NCBI RefSeq assembly: GCF_003605575.1 | Contig: NZ_QKNY01000003.1 | Location: forward strand, 62,001 to 126,000 | DNA from: Halonotius aquaticus | GTDB taxonomy: Archaea > Halobacteriota > Halobacteria > Halobacteriales > Haloferacaceae | Direction: 5' to 3' | Length of the DNA stretch: 64,000 bases | Shown here: one piece after another, positions 35,558-43,485 of the stretch | Position numbering within the stretch: the stretch's first letter is position 1 | How the letters are laid out: every line of letters starts with the position of its first letter | Notes under the pieces: generated by a model | What the model was told of the DNA's origin: nothing | Databases searched by the model: none | The model's input: the letters and a program-made list of their open reading frames with translations, nothing else | Program-made: the position numbers and the translations under genes

Positions 35558-36214
35558 GTGAGTCAGGAGATCCTCGGGCTGCTCTTCGGCGACCCATTTG
35601 CGGTGATGAATACAATTGGGTTGATCGCCTTCGCCCTCGTTGGTTCCTCGAAGGCTATTCGTGAGGAGTTCGACCTGCTCGGACTCATCATCGTCGGGCT
35701 TGCCATGGCGTTTGCTGGTGGCGCGACGCGTGATCTGCTTGTAACGCGAACCCCGCTGGCCCTGCAATCGCCGATCGAGATCAGTCTGGGACTTCTCGGC
35801 GTTGGCTTGGCAATCGCACTGAGCATCGTCCTTGAGGCACCGGAAACACATCCGGTGACGCTCGTCGCCGACGCGATCGGCCTCGCTGCCTTTGCGACAA
35901 CCGGTGCTATCGTCGCAACTGAGGCTGGCGTGTCGGCGTTTGGGATCGTGGCGATTGCGACGATCAATGCCGTCGGTGGTGGTGCCGTCGCCGACATTCT
36001 GCTGGATCGACCCCCGTTTATCCTCTTTGAGGACTTCTATGCAAGCTGTGCCGTCCTTGGTGGAACCGCCTATTGGGTCGTTGGGCTGCTTGGTGCCCCA
36101 GCGAGTACCGCTGCGGTGGTGTGTGCGCTGGTAACCGTCGGGACGCGGTTGGTGGCGGTACTGTTCGACTGGAGCCTGCCGACAGTCCAAACGTTGGGGC
36201 TCCGAGCCGACTGA
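35558..36214 (+). CDS. TRIC-type/UPF0126 (YadS-like) membrane channel protein
   Basis: The 218-residue protein has two homologous three-helix halves. The first holds GLIAFALVGSSKAIREEFDLLG and GLAMAFAGGATRDLL, the second GLAAFATTGAIVATEAG and NAVGGGAVADILLDRPP. Each carries the GGG-x-RD/AD type motif of the family. Prokaryotic members form trimeric cation channels; some bacterial ones transport glycine. Start chosen at GTG 35558, which gives the usual short N-terminus; about 49 more residues could be read upstream but are Cys/Ser/Arg-rich and not hydrophobic. Orientation suggests an independent unit. Confidence 0.85.
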   Translation: MSQEILGLLFGDPFAVMNTIGLIAFALVGSSKAIREEFDLLGLIIVGLAMAFAGGATRDLLVTRTPLALQSPIEISLGLLGVGLAIALSIVLEAPETHPVTLVADAIGLAAFATTGAIVATEAGVSAFGIVAIATINAVGGGAVADILLDRPPFILFEDFYASCAVLGGTAYWVVGLLGAPASTAAVVCALVTVGTRLVAVLFDWSLPTVQTLGLRAD

Positions 36215-36291
36215 AGCCGTTGGAGGTGTAGACGCTCTCGCTTCTTTCGACCCAGCAATCGAACCGACACGGGAGCAGTAGACAGAATAAT

Positions 36292-37875
36292 ATGCACGCG
36301 AGCCCTCTACCGACGTACTTCACTGCTTCCGCTATGCCTGAAAAGAACTTCTCGTACGAGGGTAATATCATTAAGTCTGCTGAGTGGGATCGAGACTTCA
36401 TCGAAGCGAGTCTCAATGCGATTCCAGATATCTTCTATGTGGTCGATACTGACGGCGATTTTCAGTGGTGGAACGACAAACTCCCACAACGTACCGGCTA
36501 CACCGACGAAGAGATCGGAACGATGAACGCCCTCGAATTTTTTACAGGGGATGATCGCGAGACGATCGAATCATCGATTGAGACGGTGCTACAGACGGGC
36601 GAGGCGATCACCGAAGCTGAGATCACCACTAAAGAGCAACACACAATCTCTCATGAGTTTCGAGGGGTCAGACAAACTGACGCTGAGGGGGTACCAACGA
36701 GCATCATCGGTATTGCGAGGGATATATCGACCCGGAAGCACCGAGAGGATGAACTGAAAGCGCTGAACACACGGTTTGATCTGGCATTGTCGCAGACCGA
36801 TACGGGGATCTGGGAACTTGATATCGCGTCCGGAACCGTCCGCTGGGATACAACCAGTGAACGGCTGTTCGGATACGACCCCGGTGAGTTTCCGGGGACA
36901 TATGTTGGGGTCGGCAGCCGGGTCAGCGAAAGTGACGCAGAGCCCAGCGCGGAGACTGCCGACACAGCGGGTTCTGAGCCAAAGTACCGACCCGAATACG
37001 GTGATCGCATTCCAGCAGAGGATATTGATCGGGTGTCAGAACAGCTTGAACACGCGATCAAGACCGGCGAGCAGTATCAGGCTGATTTCCGGGTGCAACC
37101 GCCGGATGAGCCCCAACGGTGGATCCAAGCTCGTGGGGTCGTCGAGTACGATCATGATGGGCAGCCAGACCGAGTGCTCGGTGTCCAAACCGATATCACG
37201 GCGCAAAAAGAGCGTGAACGCGAACTCGAACGGACAAAGCAGACCCTCGAACAGAAGAATGAGCGGCTCAATCAGTTTGCCGCGACGGTTTCACACGACC
37301 TGCGGAATCCGCTTGAGATCGCACAGGGATACCTCGATGTCGCTCGGGAGACCGGTGAAGAAGATGCCTTTGACACGCTTGAGCGGTCGCTCGATCGCAT
37401 GGAGTCGATGATCGATGAGTTGCTGGCATTGGCTCGAACCGAGACCATCGATCCTGAAACGGAACCGGTTCGTGTGGCCGACATTGTTACCATGGCGTGG
37501 GAAACCACCCAGACAGGAGCGGCGGAAATGGCGTGTGAGCTGCCGGCCTCGCTGACCGTCGTGGCTGAGCAATCACTCCTGAAAAACGTCTTTGAGAATC
37601 TGTTCCGCAATGCCGTCGAACACAACGAGTCGCCGGTGACCGTCACCGTCGGCGAACTAGACGGCGGCGGCTTCTATATCGAAGATACCGGGAGTGGACT
37701 GCCTGAGACTGACGACCAGTCGGTGTTTGCGCAAGGGTTTACCACCAATGACAGTGGGACTGGATTCGGGCTGGCCATCACCCGAAACCTGATCGAGGCC
37801 CACGGGTGGACGATCACCGCGACTGCGAGCGCGGCTGGCGGAGCCCGATTTGAGATCCGTACCGATGGCTCGTGA
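36292..37875 (+). CDS. PAS-domain sensor histidine kinase
   Basis: The protein of about 527 residues is cytoplasmic: PAS 1 (about 35-150), PAS 2 (about 155-300, split by an acidic insert with many Ser/Glu), a coiled-coil-like linker (KERERELERTKQTLEQKNER), HisKA with phospho-His in FAATVSHDLRNPLE, and HATPase with N box NLFRNAVEHN, DTGSGLP and GTGFGLAITRN. It differs from the kinase at 22550 by having a canonical HDLRNP motif. ATG 36334, 14 codons downstream, is an alternative start. No response regulator is adjacent, as is common in haloarchaea. Confidence 0.92.
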   Translation: MHASPLPTYFTASAMPEKNFSYEGNIIKSAEWDRDFIEASLNAIPDIFYVVDTDGDFQWWNDKLPQRTGYTDEEIGTMNALEFFTGDDRETIESSIETVLQTGEAITEAEITTKEQHTISHEFRGVRQTDAEGVPTSIIGIARDISTRKHREDELKALNTRFDLALSQTDTGIWELDIASGTVRWDTTSERLFGYDPGEFPGTYVGVGSRVSESDAEPSAETADTAGSEPKYRPEYGDRIPAEDIDRVSEQLEHAIKTGEQYQADFRVQPPDEPQRWIQARGVVEYDHDGQPDRVLGVQTDITAQKERERELERTKQTLEQKNERLNQFAATVSHDLRNPLEIAQGYLDVARETGEEDAFDTLERSLDRMESMIDELLALARTETIDPETEPVRVADIVTMAWETTQTGAAEMACELPASLTVVAEQSLLKNVFENLFRNAVEHNESPVTVTVGELDGGGFYIEDTGSGLPETDDQSVFAQGFTTNDSGTGFGLAITRNLIEAHGWTITATASAAGGARFEIRTDGS

Positions 37876-38009
37876 CTTCGTAGCGCAGCACCCACAGTCA
37901 GGTTCGAGTGACTGTATCGCTGTGTTCGTACCGCGCGCCGATTCTGGCCGACGGTGTCACACAACCGCGGGTGCCAAGCTATTTTCCGGCCGACAGCGAA
38001 CCCCCACGT

Positions 38010-38639
38010 ATGAGCGACGAGGCACTGCTCGACGGCAACCCGGCCGACACCCACGAAGCCATCATGATGGCGACGTTTGCCGCGCTTCGCACCCACGGCT
38101 ATCCCGGCATCTCGATCCAGCGGATCGCCGACGAATCTGACCTGACGAAATCGACATTTTATCACCACTTTGACGGGAAAGACGACATCCTCCTGTCGTT
38201 CGTCGAATATATGCGAGATTACTTCGAGCGTGGCTACCGGATCGAATCAACGGGCGATCCGGTCGGCGACCTCAAAGCGTTCGTGACTGTCTCGCTCGGC
38301 GAGTATCCGGCCGCCGAGGGCACGCCGGACGCCGACGCGCGGCTCTCGACGTATCTGGAGCTGCGGGCCCAAGCGATCCAAAATGAGGCGTTCCGGTCGG
38401 AGTTCACCGAGCTGTCGGCCACCCTCGTCGACAACCTCACCGAGATCATCGAAACCGGGGTCGACCAGGGCGTCTTCGCTGTCGACGATCCGGAGACAAC
38501 GGCGGAGTATCTGGTCGCCACCATCGAAGGCATCAATCTCCAGCAGACAACCCGGACTGACGACCCACGCTCGATGCTCCGAAAAGAGTTGGAAACCTAC
38601 ATCGAGACAACGGTACTGGCCGACGACATCGCGTTCTAA
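38010..38639 (+). CDS. TetR/AcrR-family transcriptional regulator
   Basis: The 209-residue protein has an N-terminal TetR HTH (about 15-60; ISIQRIADESDLTKSTFYHH) and an all-helical ligand domain with a conserved C-terminal dimer helix. Such repressors respond to small molecules and usually regulate an adjacent exporter or enzyme; here the neighbours are a histidine kinase and a LOG-like protein, with no obvious transporter. Start at ATG 38010 fits family length. The nearest strong palindromic promoter in the window is at 34041-34054; the link is speculative. Confidence 0.92.
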   Translation: MSDEALLDGNPADTHEAIMMATFAALRTHGYPGISIQRIADESDLTKSTFYHHFDGKDDILLSFVEYMRDYFERGYRIESTGDPVGDLKAFVTVSLGEYPAAEGTPDADARLSTYLELRAQAIQNEAFRSEFTELSATLVDNLTEIIETGVDQGVFAVDDPETTAEYLVATIEGINLQQTTRTDDPRSMLRKELETYIETTVLADDIAF

Positions 38640-38702
38640 GTGTGACTGGCCGCCCGCAGAGCGATCCAAAACAGCAAGACCCCCGGCGACGAGAAATGGG
38701 GT

Positions 38703-39152
38703 ATGCGTGTCAGCGTGATCGGCGGCAGCACCGTCACCGACGAGGAGTACGCCACAGCCCAGACGCTCGGCGAGCAGCTTGCCGACCGCGGCCACGAGGT
38801 CGTCTGCGGCGGTCGAACGGGTGTGATGGAAGCCGTCTGTCAGGGAGCCCAGTCAGCCGGCGGTCACACCATCGGTATCCTTCCGGGCTCGGAGCCGGCA
38901 GCTGCTAACCCCTTCGTCGAGACGGCGATCGCCACCGGAATCAACGATGCCCGCAATGCGGTCGTGGTGTTGAACGGCGACGCCGTCATCGCTGTCGACG
39001 GCGGCCCAGGAACGCTGTCGGAACTCGGCCACGCGCTCAGCCTCGGCAAGCCGGTCGCCGGCATCGACACCCACCGCGTCGACAGCGTCGCGGGTATCGA
39101 ACACGTCGACACCCCGGCGGCGGCGATCGATTACGTCGAAGCCAGCGTATAA
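38703..39152 (+). CDS. LOG-like Rossmann-fold nucleotide-binding protein
   Basis: The 149-residue protein matches the small LOG/'possible lysine decarboxylase' group by the motifs VVCGGRTGVMEAVCQGA and VDGGPGTLSELGHAL (GG-x-GT-x-x-E). LOG enzymes release cytokinin bases from nucleotides; the microbial small type is broadly a nucleotide phosphoribohydrolase-like or binding protein. It lacks the full PGGxGTxxE (DGGPGTLSE here) and is shorter than true LOGs (about 180-200). Its last 11 codons including the stop are duplicated downstream in a perfect 33-bp tandem repeat. Confidence 0.8.
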   Translation: MRVSVIGGSTVTDEEYATAQTLGEQLADRGHEVVCGGRTGVMEAVCQGAQSAGGHTIGILPGSEPAAANPFVETAIATGINDARNAVVVLNGDAVIAVDGGPGTLSELGHALSLGKPVAGIDTHRVDSVAGIEHVDTPAAAIDYVEASV

Positions 39153-39197
39153 GCGGCGATCGATTACGTCGAAGCCAGCGTATAAGCGGCGATCGAT
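39120..39197. repeat. Perfect 33-bp tandem duplication at the 3' end of the LOG-like gene
   Basis: The unit covering 39120-39152, which holds the last ten sense codons and the stop, is repeated exactly at 39153-39185. The first 12 bases occur a third time at 39186-39197. Because 33 is a multiple of three, a slip deleting a unit would not change the protein. The identity of the copies indicates a recent event. The third fragment reaches to the upstream region of the SDR gene, so the repeat lengthens its 5' region. Confidence 0.95.
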
Positions 39198-39251
39198 ACC
39201 ATGCGTCGACAGCGGCGGACAGCTTTTGCCGCTCGTGGCCCTGTCGTCTGC

Positions 39252-39950
39252 ATGGACATTCCTCTCTACGATAGTTTAGATGGGCAGGTCGCACTGGTCA
39301 CCGGTGCGACCCGCGGGATCGGCAAGCGCATCGCCGATGGGCTCGTCGACCACGGTGCGACCGTCTACGCCGGCGCGCGTGACACCGCCGACATCGACAA
39401 CGACGACCGCGAGGCAATCGAACTCGACGTAACAGTCGACTCACAACGAGCGGCAGCCATCGACCGCATCAGCGACGAAGCCGGCTGTCTGGATATTCTC
39501 GTCAACAACGCTGGTGTGATGGACAGCCGCGAGTCGCTGGCCGAGATGCCGACTGAGACGATCGAGCAGACGTTGTCGACGAACCTCCATGGGCCGATCC
39601 ACCTAACGAAACAGGCACTCGATCTCTTACTGCCGCAGCCCGGCCCCCGCGTCGTCAACGTCTCCTCCGGGTTGGGCGCGATCACCGAGCCACAGTCCGG
39701 TGGGATGCCGGCCTACCGGATTTCGAAAACCGGGCTCAACGGTCTCACACGATATCTTGACGGCGAATACAACAGACAAGGATTGCTCGCCAATTCGGTC
39801 TGTCCGGGCTACGTCCAGACCGACATGACCGAGGGGAGTGCGCCCAGAACGCCCGAAAAAGGAGCAGAAACACCGATCTGGCTGGCGCAGTTCAAGCCTG
39901 ATGCCCCAAGTGGAGCGTTCTGGCGTGATCAATCGCCGAAGGACTGGTGA
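39252..39950 (+). CDS. Short-chain dehydrogenase/reductase
   Basis: The 232-residue classical SDR shows the cofactor motif TGATRGIGKRIA, NNAG in LVNNAGVMDS, catalytic Ser in VNVSSGLGA, and the YxxxK pair in AYRISKTGLNGL, followed by NSVCPGYVQTDMT. The residue after the second strand (AGARDTADID) suggests NADP use. Start at ATG 39252 gives MDIPLYDSLDG and normal length; an upstream frame is Arg-rich. Substrate cannot be told; the length is slightly under the usual 245-250. Confidence 0.92.
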   Translation: MDIPLYDSLDGQVALVTGATRGIGKRIADGLVDHGATVYAGARDTADIDNDDREAIELDVTVDSQRAAAIDRISDEAGCLDILVNNAGVMDSRESLAEMPTETIEQTLSTNLHGPIHLTKQALDLLLPQPGPRVVNVSSGLGAITEPQSGGMPAYRISKTGLNGLTRYLDGEYNRQGLLANSVCPGYVQTDMTEGSAPRTPEKGAETPIWLAQFKPDAPSGAFWRDQSPKDW

Positions 39951-40168
39951 CAATCGGTTCAACCGAAGCAGGCAGTGCCTGTCTGGAGCGCAGTTCGACC
40001 AGCGTGACGGATCGCAGACAGCAGGCAACGTGATACTAACCGGCTGCAGCACATACAGTAAGACATGTCTCGATCACAGCAGGCGGTCGCACCCACCGCG
40101 ACACCCCGTGGCAGCAGCCACGGAAGGGGAGCGACGGCGATCGCTGTTGATCTCAGGAGTTGGCAGGG

Positions 40169-40999
40169 ATGACACGAGGATCGTCACGAACCGGCAGGGG
40201 AGGCGTGACACGGCGTGCCGCCATCGGGATCCTCCTTGGTGGGGTGGCACTGGGTGTGAGTACCTCGGGGGCTTTCGATCAGGTCGACACCAGACGGCCC
40301 TTCGGGATCGCTGTCAGCGACACCAACGCGCTTGTCGGGCTCGTCGATCGTGGCCCGGTGAAAAAGAACGCCCGAGAGCCGATGGTGACGATCACGAACA
40401 ACACGGCCGACACCGTGAGTTACACTCTCACACTGGATAGCTGTGCCGACGGGACACTCCACAGCCCAAACGGCGGCACTGGCTGTTCGATTACGTTCAG
40501 TCTCGCCGGCGGCAACAGCGGCACCGTCGATCTGACCGCCACCATAGCAGGGACGATCACCTACAGCATCAGCGCGACCAGCCCCACGCTTTCGATTCAA
40601 ACGACCGGCAGCGTGACAGCTGAAACCGGCAACGTCGCCGGCGCGATCCGGATCCAGAAACCGGTTCGGGATCAGGAGTTCACCGCGGCCCCACCGCAGG
40701 GCAACCAGGGGAACGTCTTCGAGATCAAAAGCGTCGATGTGCGTGACGACGACGGCGACGATGATCTCGTCGCGGTCGCCTACGAGGTACGAGAAGGGGG
40801 CTCGGGTGGGACGATCGTCGGCGAAAAAACGGTCACGCTCCCGCCGTCGAACCGCTACAATCCGAGCGGCAACCCCGCGGAAACGATCGATCCAAATTCG
40901 GGATACACGATCCAAAGCGGGGTGTTGTACACCCTCACCGTCACCGGCACCGACGCCGACGGCAACACCGAAACCTCGACGATCGAAGATACGGCCTAA
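40169..40999 (+). CDS. Secreted surface protein with SipW/DUF1102-like signal region
   Basis: The 276-residue exported protein has TRRAAIGILLGGVALGVSTS, a signal helix preceded by RR, then GAFDQVDTRRPFGIAVSDTN. That sequence is the hallmark of a haloarchaeal family of small secreted beta-rich proteins (signal, then GAF, then a strand with D-x-A/N). The mature part is a beta sandwich rich in Thr, Gly and Asp, with YTLTLDSC and CSIT offering a possible disulfide, then a second beta domain from about 165 containing DDDGDDD, a possible Ca-binding loop. Function unknown; likely cell-surface. ATG 40169 overlaps the stop of a 35-codon upstream frame starting at 40065. Confidence 0.65.
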   Translation: MTRGSSRTGRGGVTRRAAIGILLGGVALGVSTSGAFDQVDTRRPFGIAVSDTNALVGLVDRGPVKKNAREPMVTITNNTADTVSYTLTLDSCADGTLHSPNGGTGCSITFSLAGGNSGTVDLTATIAGTITYSISATSPTLSIQTTGSVTAETGNVAGAIRIQKPVRDQEFTAAPPQGNQGNVFEIKSVDVRDDDGDDDLVAVAYEVREGGSGGTIVGEKTVTLPPSNRYNPSGNPAETIDPNSGYTIQSGVLYTLTVTGTDADGNTETSTIEDTA

Positions 41000-41016
41000 A
41001 TGCCGCTGGGGGCCGC

Positions 41017-41106
41017 TCACAGCGGGATTTCGAGGGCCATGCCGATCAGCAGAAACAGCAGGATAACCCCCACAATCGCCAGGCCGATCTTTTGGAACGT
41101 GTTCAT
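41017..41106 (-). CDS. 29-aa single-helix membrane microprotein
   Basis: An ATG at 41106 opens a 29-codon frame: a short polar start (NTFQKIG) and then an unbroken hydrophobic helix (LAIVGVILLFLLIGMAL). Codon third positions are G/C-biased. It lies between the secreted-protein gene and the ZIP gene, with start and stop both clear. A shape like this, with one helix and a basic start, fits small regulatory or assembly peptides of membrane complexes. No family recognised. Confidence 0.5.
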   Translation of the reverse strand: MNTFQKIGLAIVGVILLFLLIGMALEIPL

Positions 41107-41214
41107 CGATATCTCGTATCAGCGACAGGCGTAAAAATAGTTGTGCGCAGCTCCCGATCGAATCGGGGGTGAGCGTCACCAGCAACCCCCGGAGGCGTCG
41201 ACGACGGGTGCTAC

Positions 41215-42159
41215 TTAGACGTACAACAACGGCAGCATCAACAAGACGCCGGCGACGATCCCGGTCGCCAACTCGCCGTAGCCGTGACGCGGGAGGTCGA
41301 CGCCGGTGGCCAACGCCTCCGGGATGAACTCCGTGAGGACGAGATAGATCATCGCGCCGGCCGCAAAGCCGAAGCCGAACGGAAGGAACGATTCAGCCCA
41401 GGTCACAAACGCGAAGGCGATGACCGCGCCGATCGGCTGGGGCAGACTCGAAAAGACCGCCGCGCCGACCATCCGCCACTTCGAGAGCCCCATTGCCCGC
41501 ATCGGGATGGCGATAGCGGTGCCCTCGGGGATATTGTGGATCGAGATCGCGATCGTCATAAACACAGCCAGCAGTGGCACGGAGATACCGAGCACGCCGA
41601 CCCCGCCTTCCAAGCCGAGTTCCGCAAAGGAGACACCGACGGCGACGCCTTCCGGGAAGCTGTGAACGGTCAGAATCCCCAGAATCAACACGAGCTTTTT
41701 GAGGTCGCCCTCGGCGAAGGCTTCGACGTCAATCGGATGGTCGTGGCTGTGAGTCCCCCCATCGCCGTCAGGGAGGGCCTCGTTCTCGTCGACAGCGGCG
41801 GCTGCGTCAGCGTCGTGGTCGTCCGCATGGTCGTGCTCGTGCGCCGTATCGTGGCCACCGTCGCCACCGACATCGGCCGCATCAAGCACGCGATCAGCAA
41901 CCTCAACGAGGACGACCCCCGCGACGAGGCCGCCGACCATGAGCGTCGGCAGTCCGTCGCTGGCGTAGGCCAACCCCTCGTTGACGAGGCCGAACAGCGA
42001 TGCGGCGACCATGATCCCCGAGGCGATACCCCACAGGGCGACGTTCCAGCGGTCGCTGAAGTCCTCAACGAAGAAAAACGGGATCGCCCCAAGCCCGGTC
42101 GCCAACGCCGTGATTAGCCCGGCAACAAAGACAAGCGTCAAATTCACCAGGAGGCTCAT
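41215..42159 (-). CDS. ZIP-family divalent metal transporter
   Basis: The 314-residue protein has about eight transmembrane helices. A His/Asp-rich cytosolic loop (about 105-150, with HEHDHADDHDAD and THSHDHP) lies between helices 3 and 4, and the metal-binding helices read HSFPEGVAVGVS and HNIPEGTAIAIPM, the H-x3-E pairs of the ZIP core. ZIP proteins import Zn2+, Fe2+ or Mn2+ into the cytosol. The sequence resembles the GufA/ZupT subgroup. The promoter side (42160-42200) has no DtxR-like box that I can see. Confidence 0.93.
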   Translation of the reverse strand: MSLLVNLTLVFVAGLITALATGLGAIPFFFVEDFSDRWNVALWGIASGIMVAASLFGLVNEGLAYASDGLPTLMVGGLVAGVVLVEVADRVLDAADVGGDGGHDTAHEHDHADDHDADAAAAVDENEALPDGDGGTHSHDHPIDVEAFAEGDLKKLVLILGILTVHSFPEGVAVGVSFAELGLEGGVGVLGISVPLLAVFMTIAISIHNIPEGTAIAIPMRAMGLSKWRMVGAAVFSSLPQPIGAVIAFAFVTWAESFLPFGFGFAAGAMIYLVLTEFIPEALATGVDLPRHGYGELATGIVAGVLLMLPLLYV

Positions 42160-42318
42160 ACGTCGGTTTTCACACCCGATAGTAAAGAAAGTTTGTAAGT
42201 GAAAAACAAAATTTTGTCTAACCTAAAACAGCGCGGGAGAGTAGTCTCACTCCTGCTGGCAAGGACTCATATTGTGGTGAGTCGGTGTCATTTTGTCTGC
42301 GACAGCCGATATGGAGTT

Positions 42319-43476
42319 ATGGAACGACGCAGCTATCTGTCGGCTGTAGGGGTAGTCGGTGCCGGCGCGCTTGGGGGCTGTCTGAGCGAGCCACCAGAGC
42401 AGTCAACGCAGGCAGGGATCACCGTCGAGCGAGTCGTTGAGGGGCTGACCCACCCGTGGGGGCTGGCTGCTGGCGGCCCTAATGACGCGCTGTTGGTCAC
42501 CGAGCGCGATCCAGGGCGGCTTCAGCAGGTCGACCCCAACGCCGGCACAGCAACCGAGATCAGCGGGGTACCCGCGGTCGATGCCGCCGGACAGGGCGGG
42601 CTACTCGATGTGACGTGGGGGCCCGACGATTCGTGGGTGTATCTTACCTACGCGATCGCAGCCGAGGATGGCACAACAACCCGGCTTGCTCGCGGGCGAC
42701 TCGACGCCGGTGGCGACCGGTTGACCAACTTCGAAACGCTGTACACCGCGGAACCGGCCGTCGATTCCTCGGGGCATTACGGCTCTCGGGTCACATTCGG
42801 GCCCGAAGGCTATCTGTATATGACGGTCGGCGATCGCCAGTTCAAGAACTTCGGCCCCGAGCACGTCGCCCAAGACCGAGGCAATGACCTTGGGACAACA
42901 CTGCGACTGGGGGCGGATGGCTCGATCCCCGCGGATAACCCCTTCGTCGACGAGGAGGCCGCCCAAGATGCGATCTACAGCTACGGCCACCGAAACGCAC
43001 AGGGCCTCGATGTTCATCCCGAAACGGGCGCGATCTGGGAAAGTGAGTTCGGCGAGTCCGATGGCGACGAGATCAACGTCATCGAGCGCGGCGGCAACTA
43101 CGGCTGGCCAATCGCCGACGAGGGCTGTACCTACGGCACCGGCCAACCGATCGGCGTGAGCCACGCCGACCGCGAGGACGTGATCGGGCCGGTCTTCGGC
43201 TGGCCCTGCGGCGAGGACGGCCCCGCACCGAGCGGAATGACGTTCTACGACGGCGAGGCATTCCCGGCGTGGCAAGGTGACCTCTTCGTCGGCGGACTGG
43301 CCGGCCAACGCCTTGTGCATCTCGGGATTGATGGCCATGACGTGACTCTCCGTGAACCACTCGTCGCCGACCGCGGCTGGCGGGTGCGGGCGGTCGCCGT
43401 CGGCCCCGAGGGTGGGCTCTATCTCGCGATCGACGACGGATCGGCCCCGATCGTTCGGCTGCTGCCGGACACCTGA
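42319..43476 (+). CDS. PQQ-type aldose/sorbosone dehydrogenase-like lipoprotein
   Basis: The 385-residue TAT lipoprotein has ERRSYLSAVGVVGAGALGGC, with twin Arg and lipobox Cys at about 23. The mature domain is a six-bladed beta propeller of the soluble glucose dehydrogenase family. Seen: GLTHPWGLA, the catalytic-His region SSGHYGSRVTFGPEGYLYMT, the ligand YGHRNAQGLDVHPETG, and EFGESDGDEINVIERGGNYGWP. It should oxidise sugars outside the membrane using PQQ; whether this archaeon makes PQQ is not shown. Start at ATG 42319 is set by the signal peptide. Convergent with the large surface protein. Confidence 0.9.
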   Translation: MERRSYLSAVGVVGAGALGGCLSEPPEQSTQAGITVERVVEGLTHPWGLAAGGPNDALLVTERDPGRLQQVDPNAGTATEISGVPAVDAAGQGGLLDVTWGPDDSWVYLTYAIAAEDGTTTRLARGRLDAGGDRLTNFETLYTAEPAVDSSGHYGSRVTFGPEGYLYMTVGDRQFKNFGPEHVAQDRGNDLGTTLRLGADGSIPADNPFVDEEAAQDAIYSYGHRNAQGLDVHPETGAIWESEFGESDGDEINVIERGGNYGWPIADEGCTYGTGQPIGVSHADREDVIGPVFGWPCGEDGPAPSGMTFYDGEAFPAWQGDLFVGGLAGQRLVHLGIDGHDVTLREPLVADRGWRVRAVAVGPEGGLYLAIDDGSAPIVRLLPDT

Positions 43477-43485
43477 GCCCGCGGC

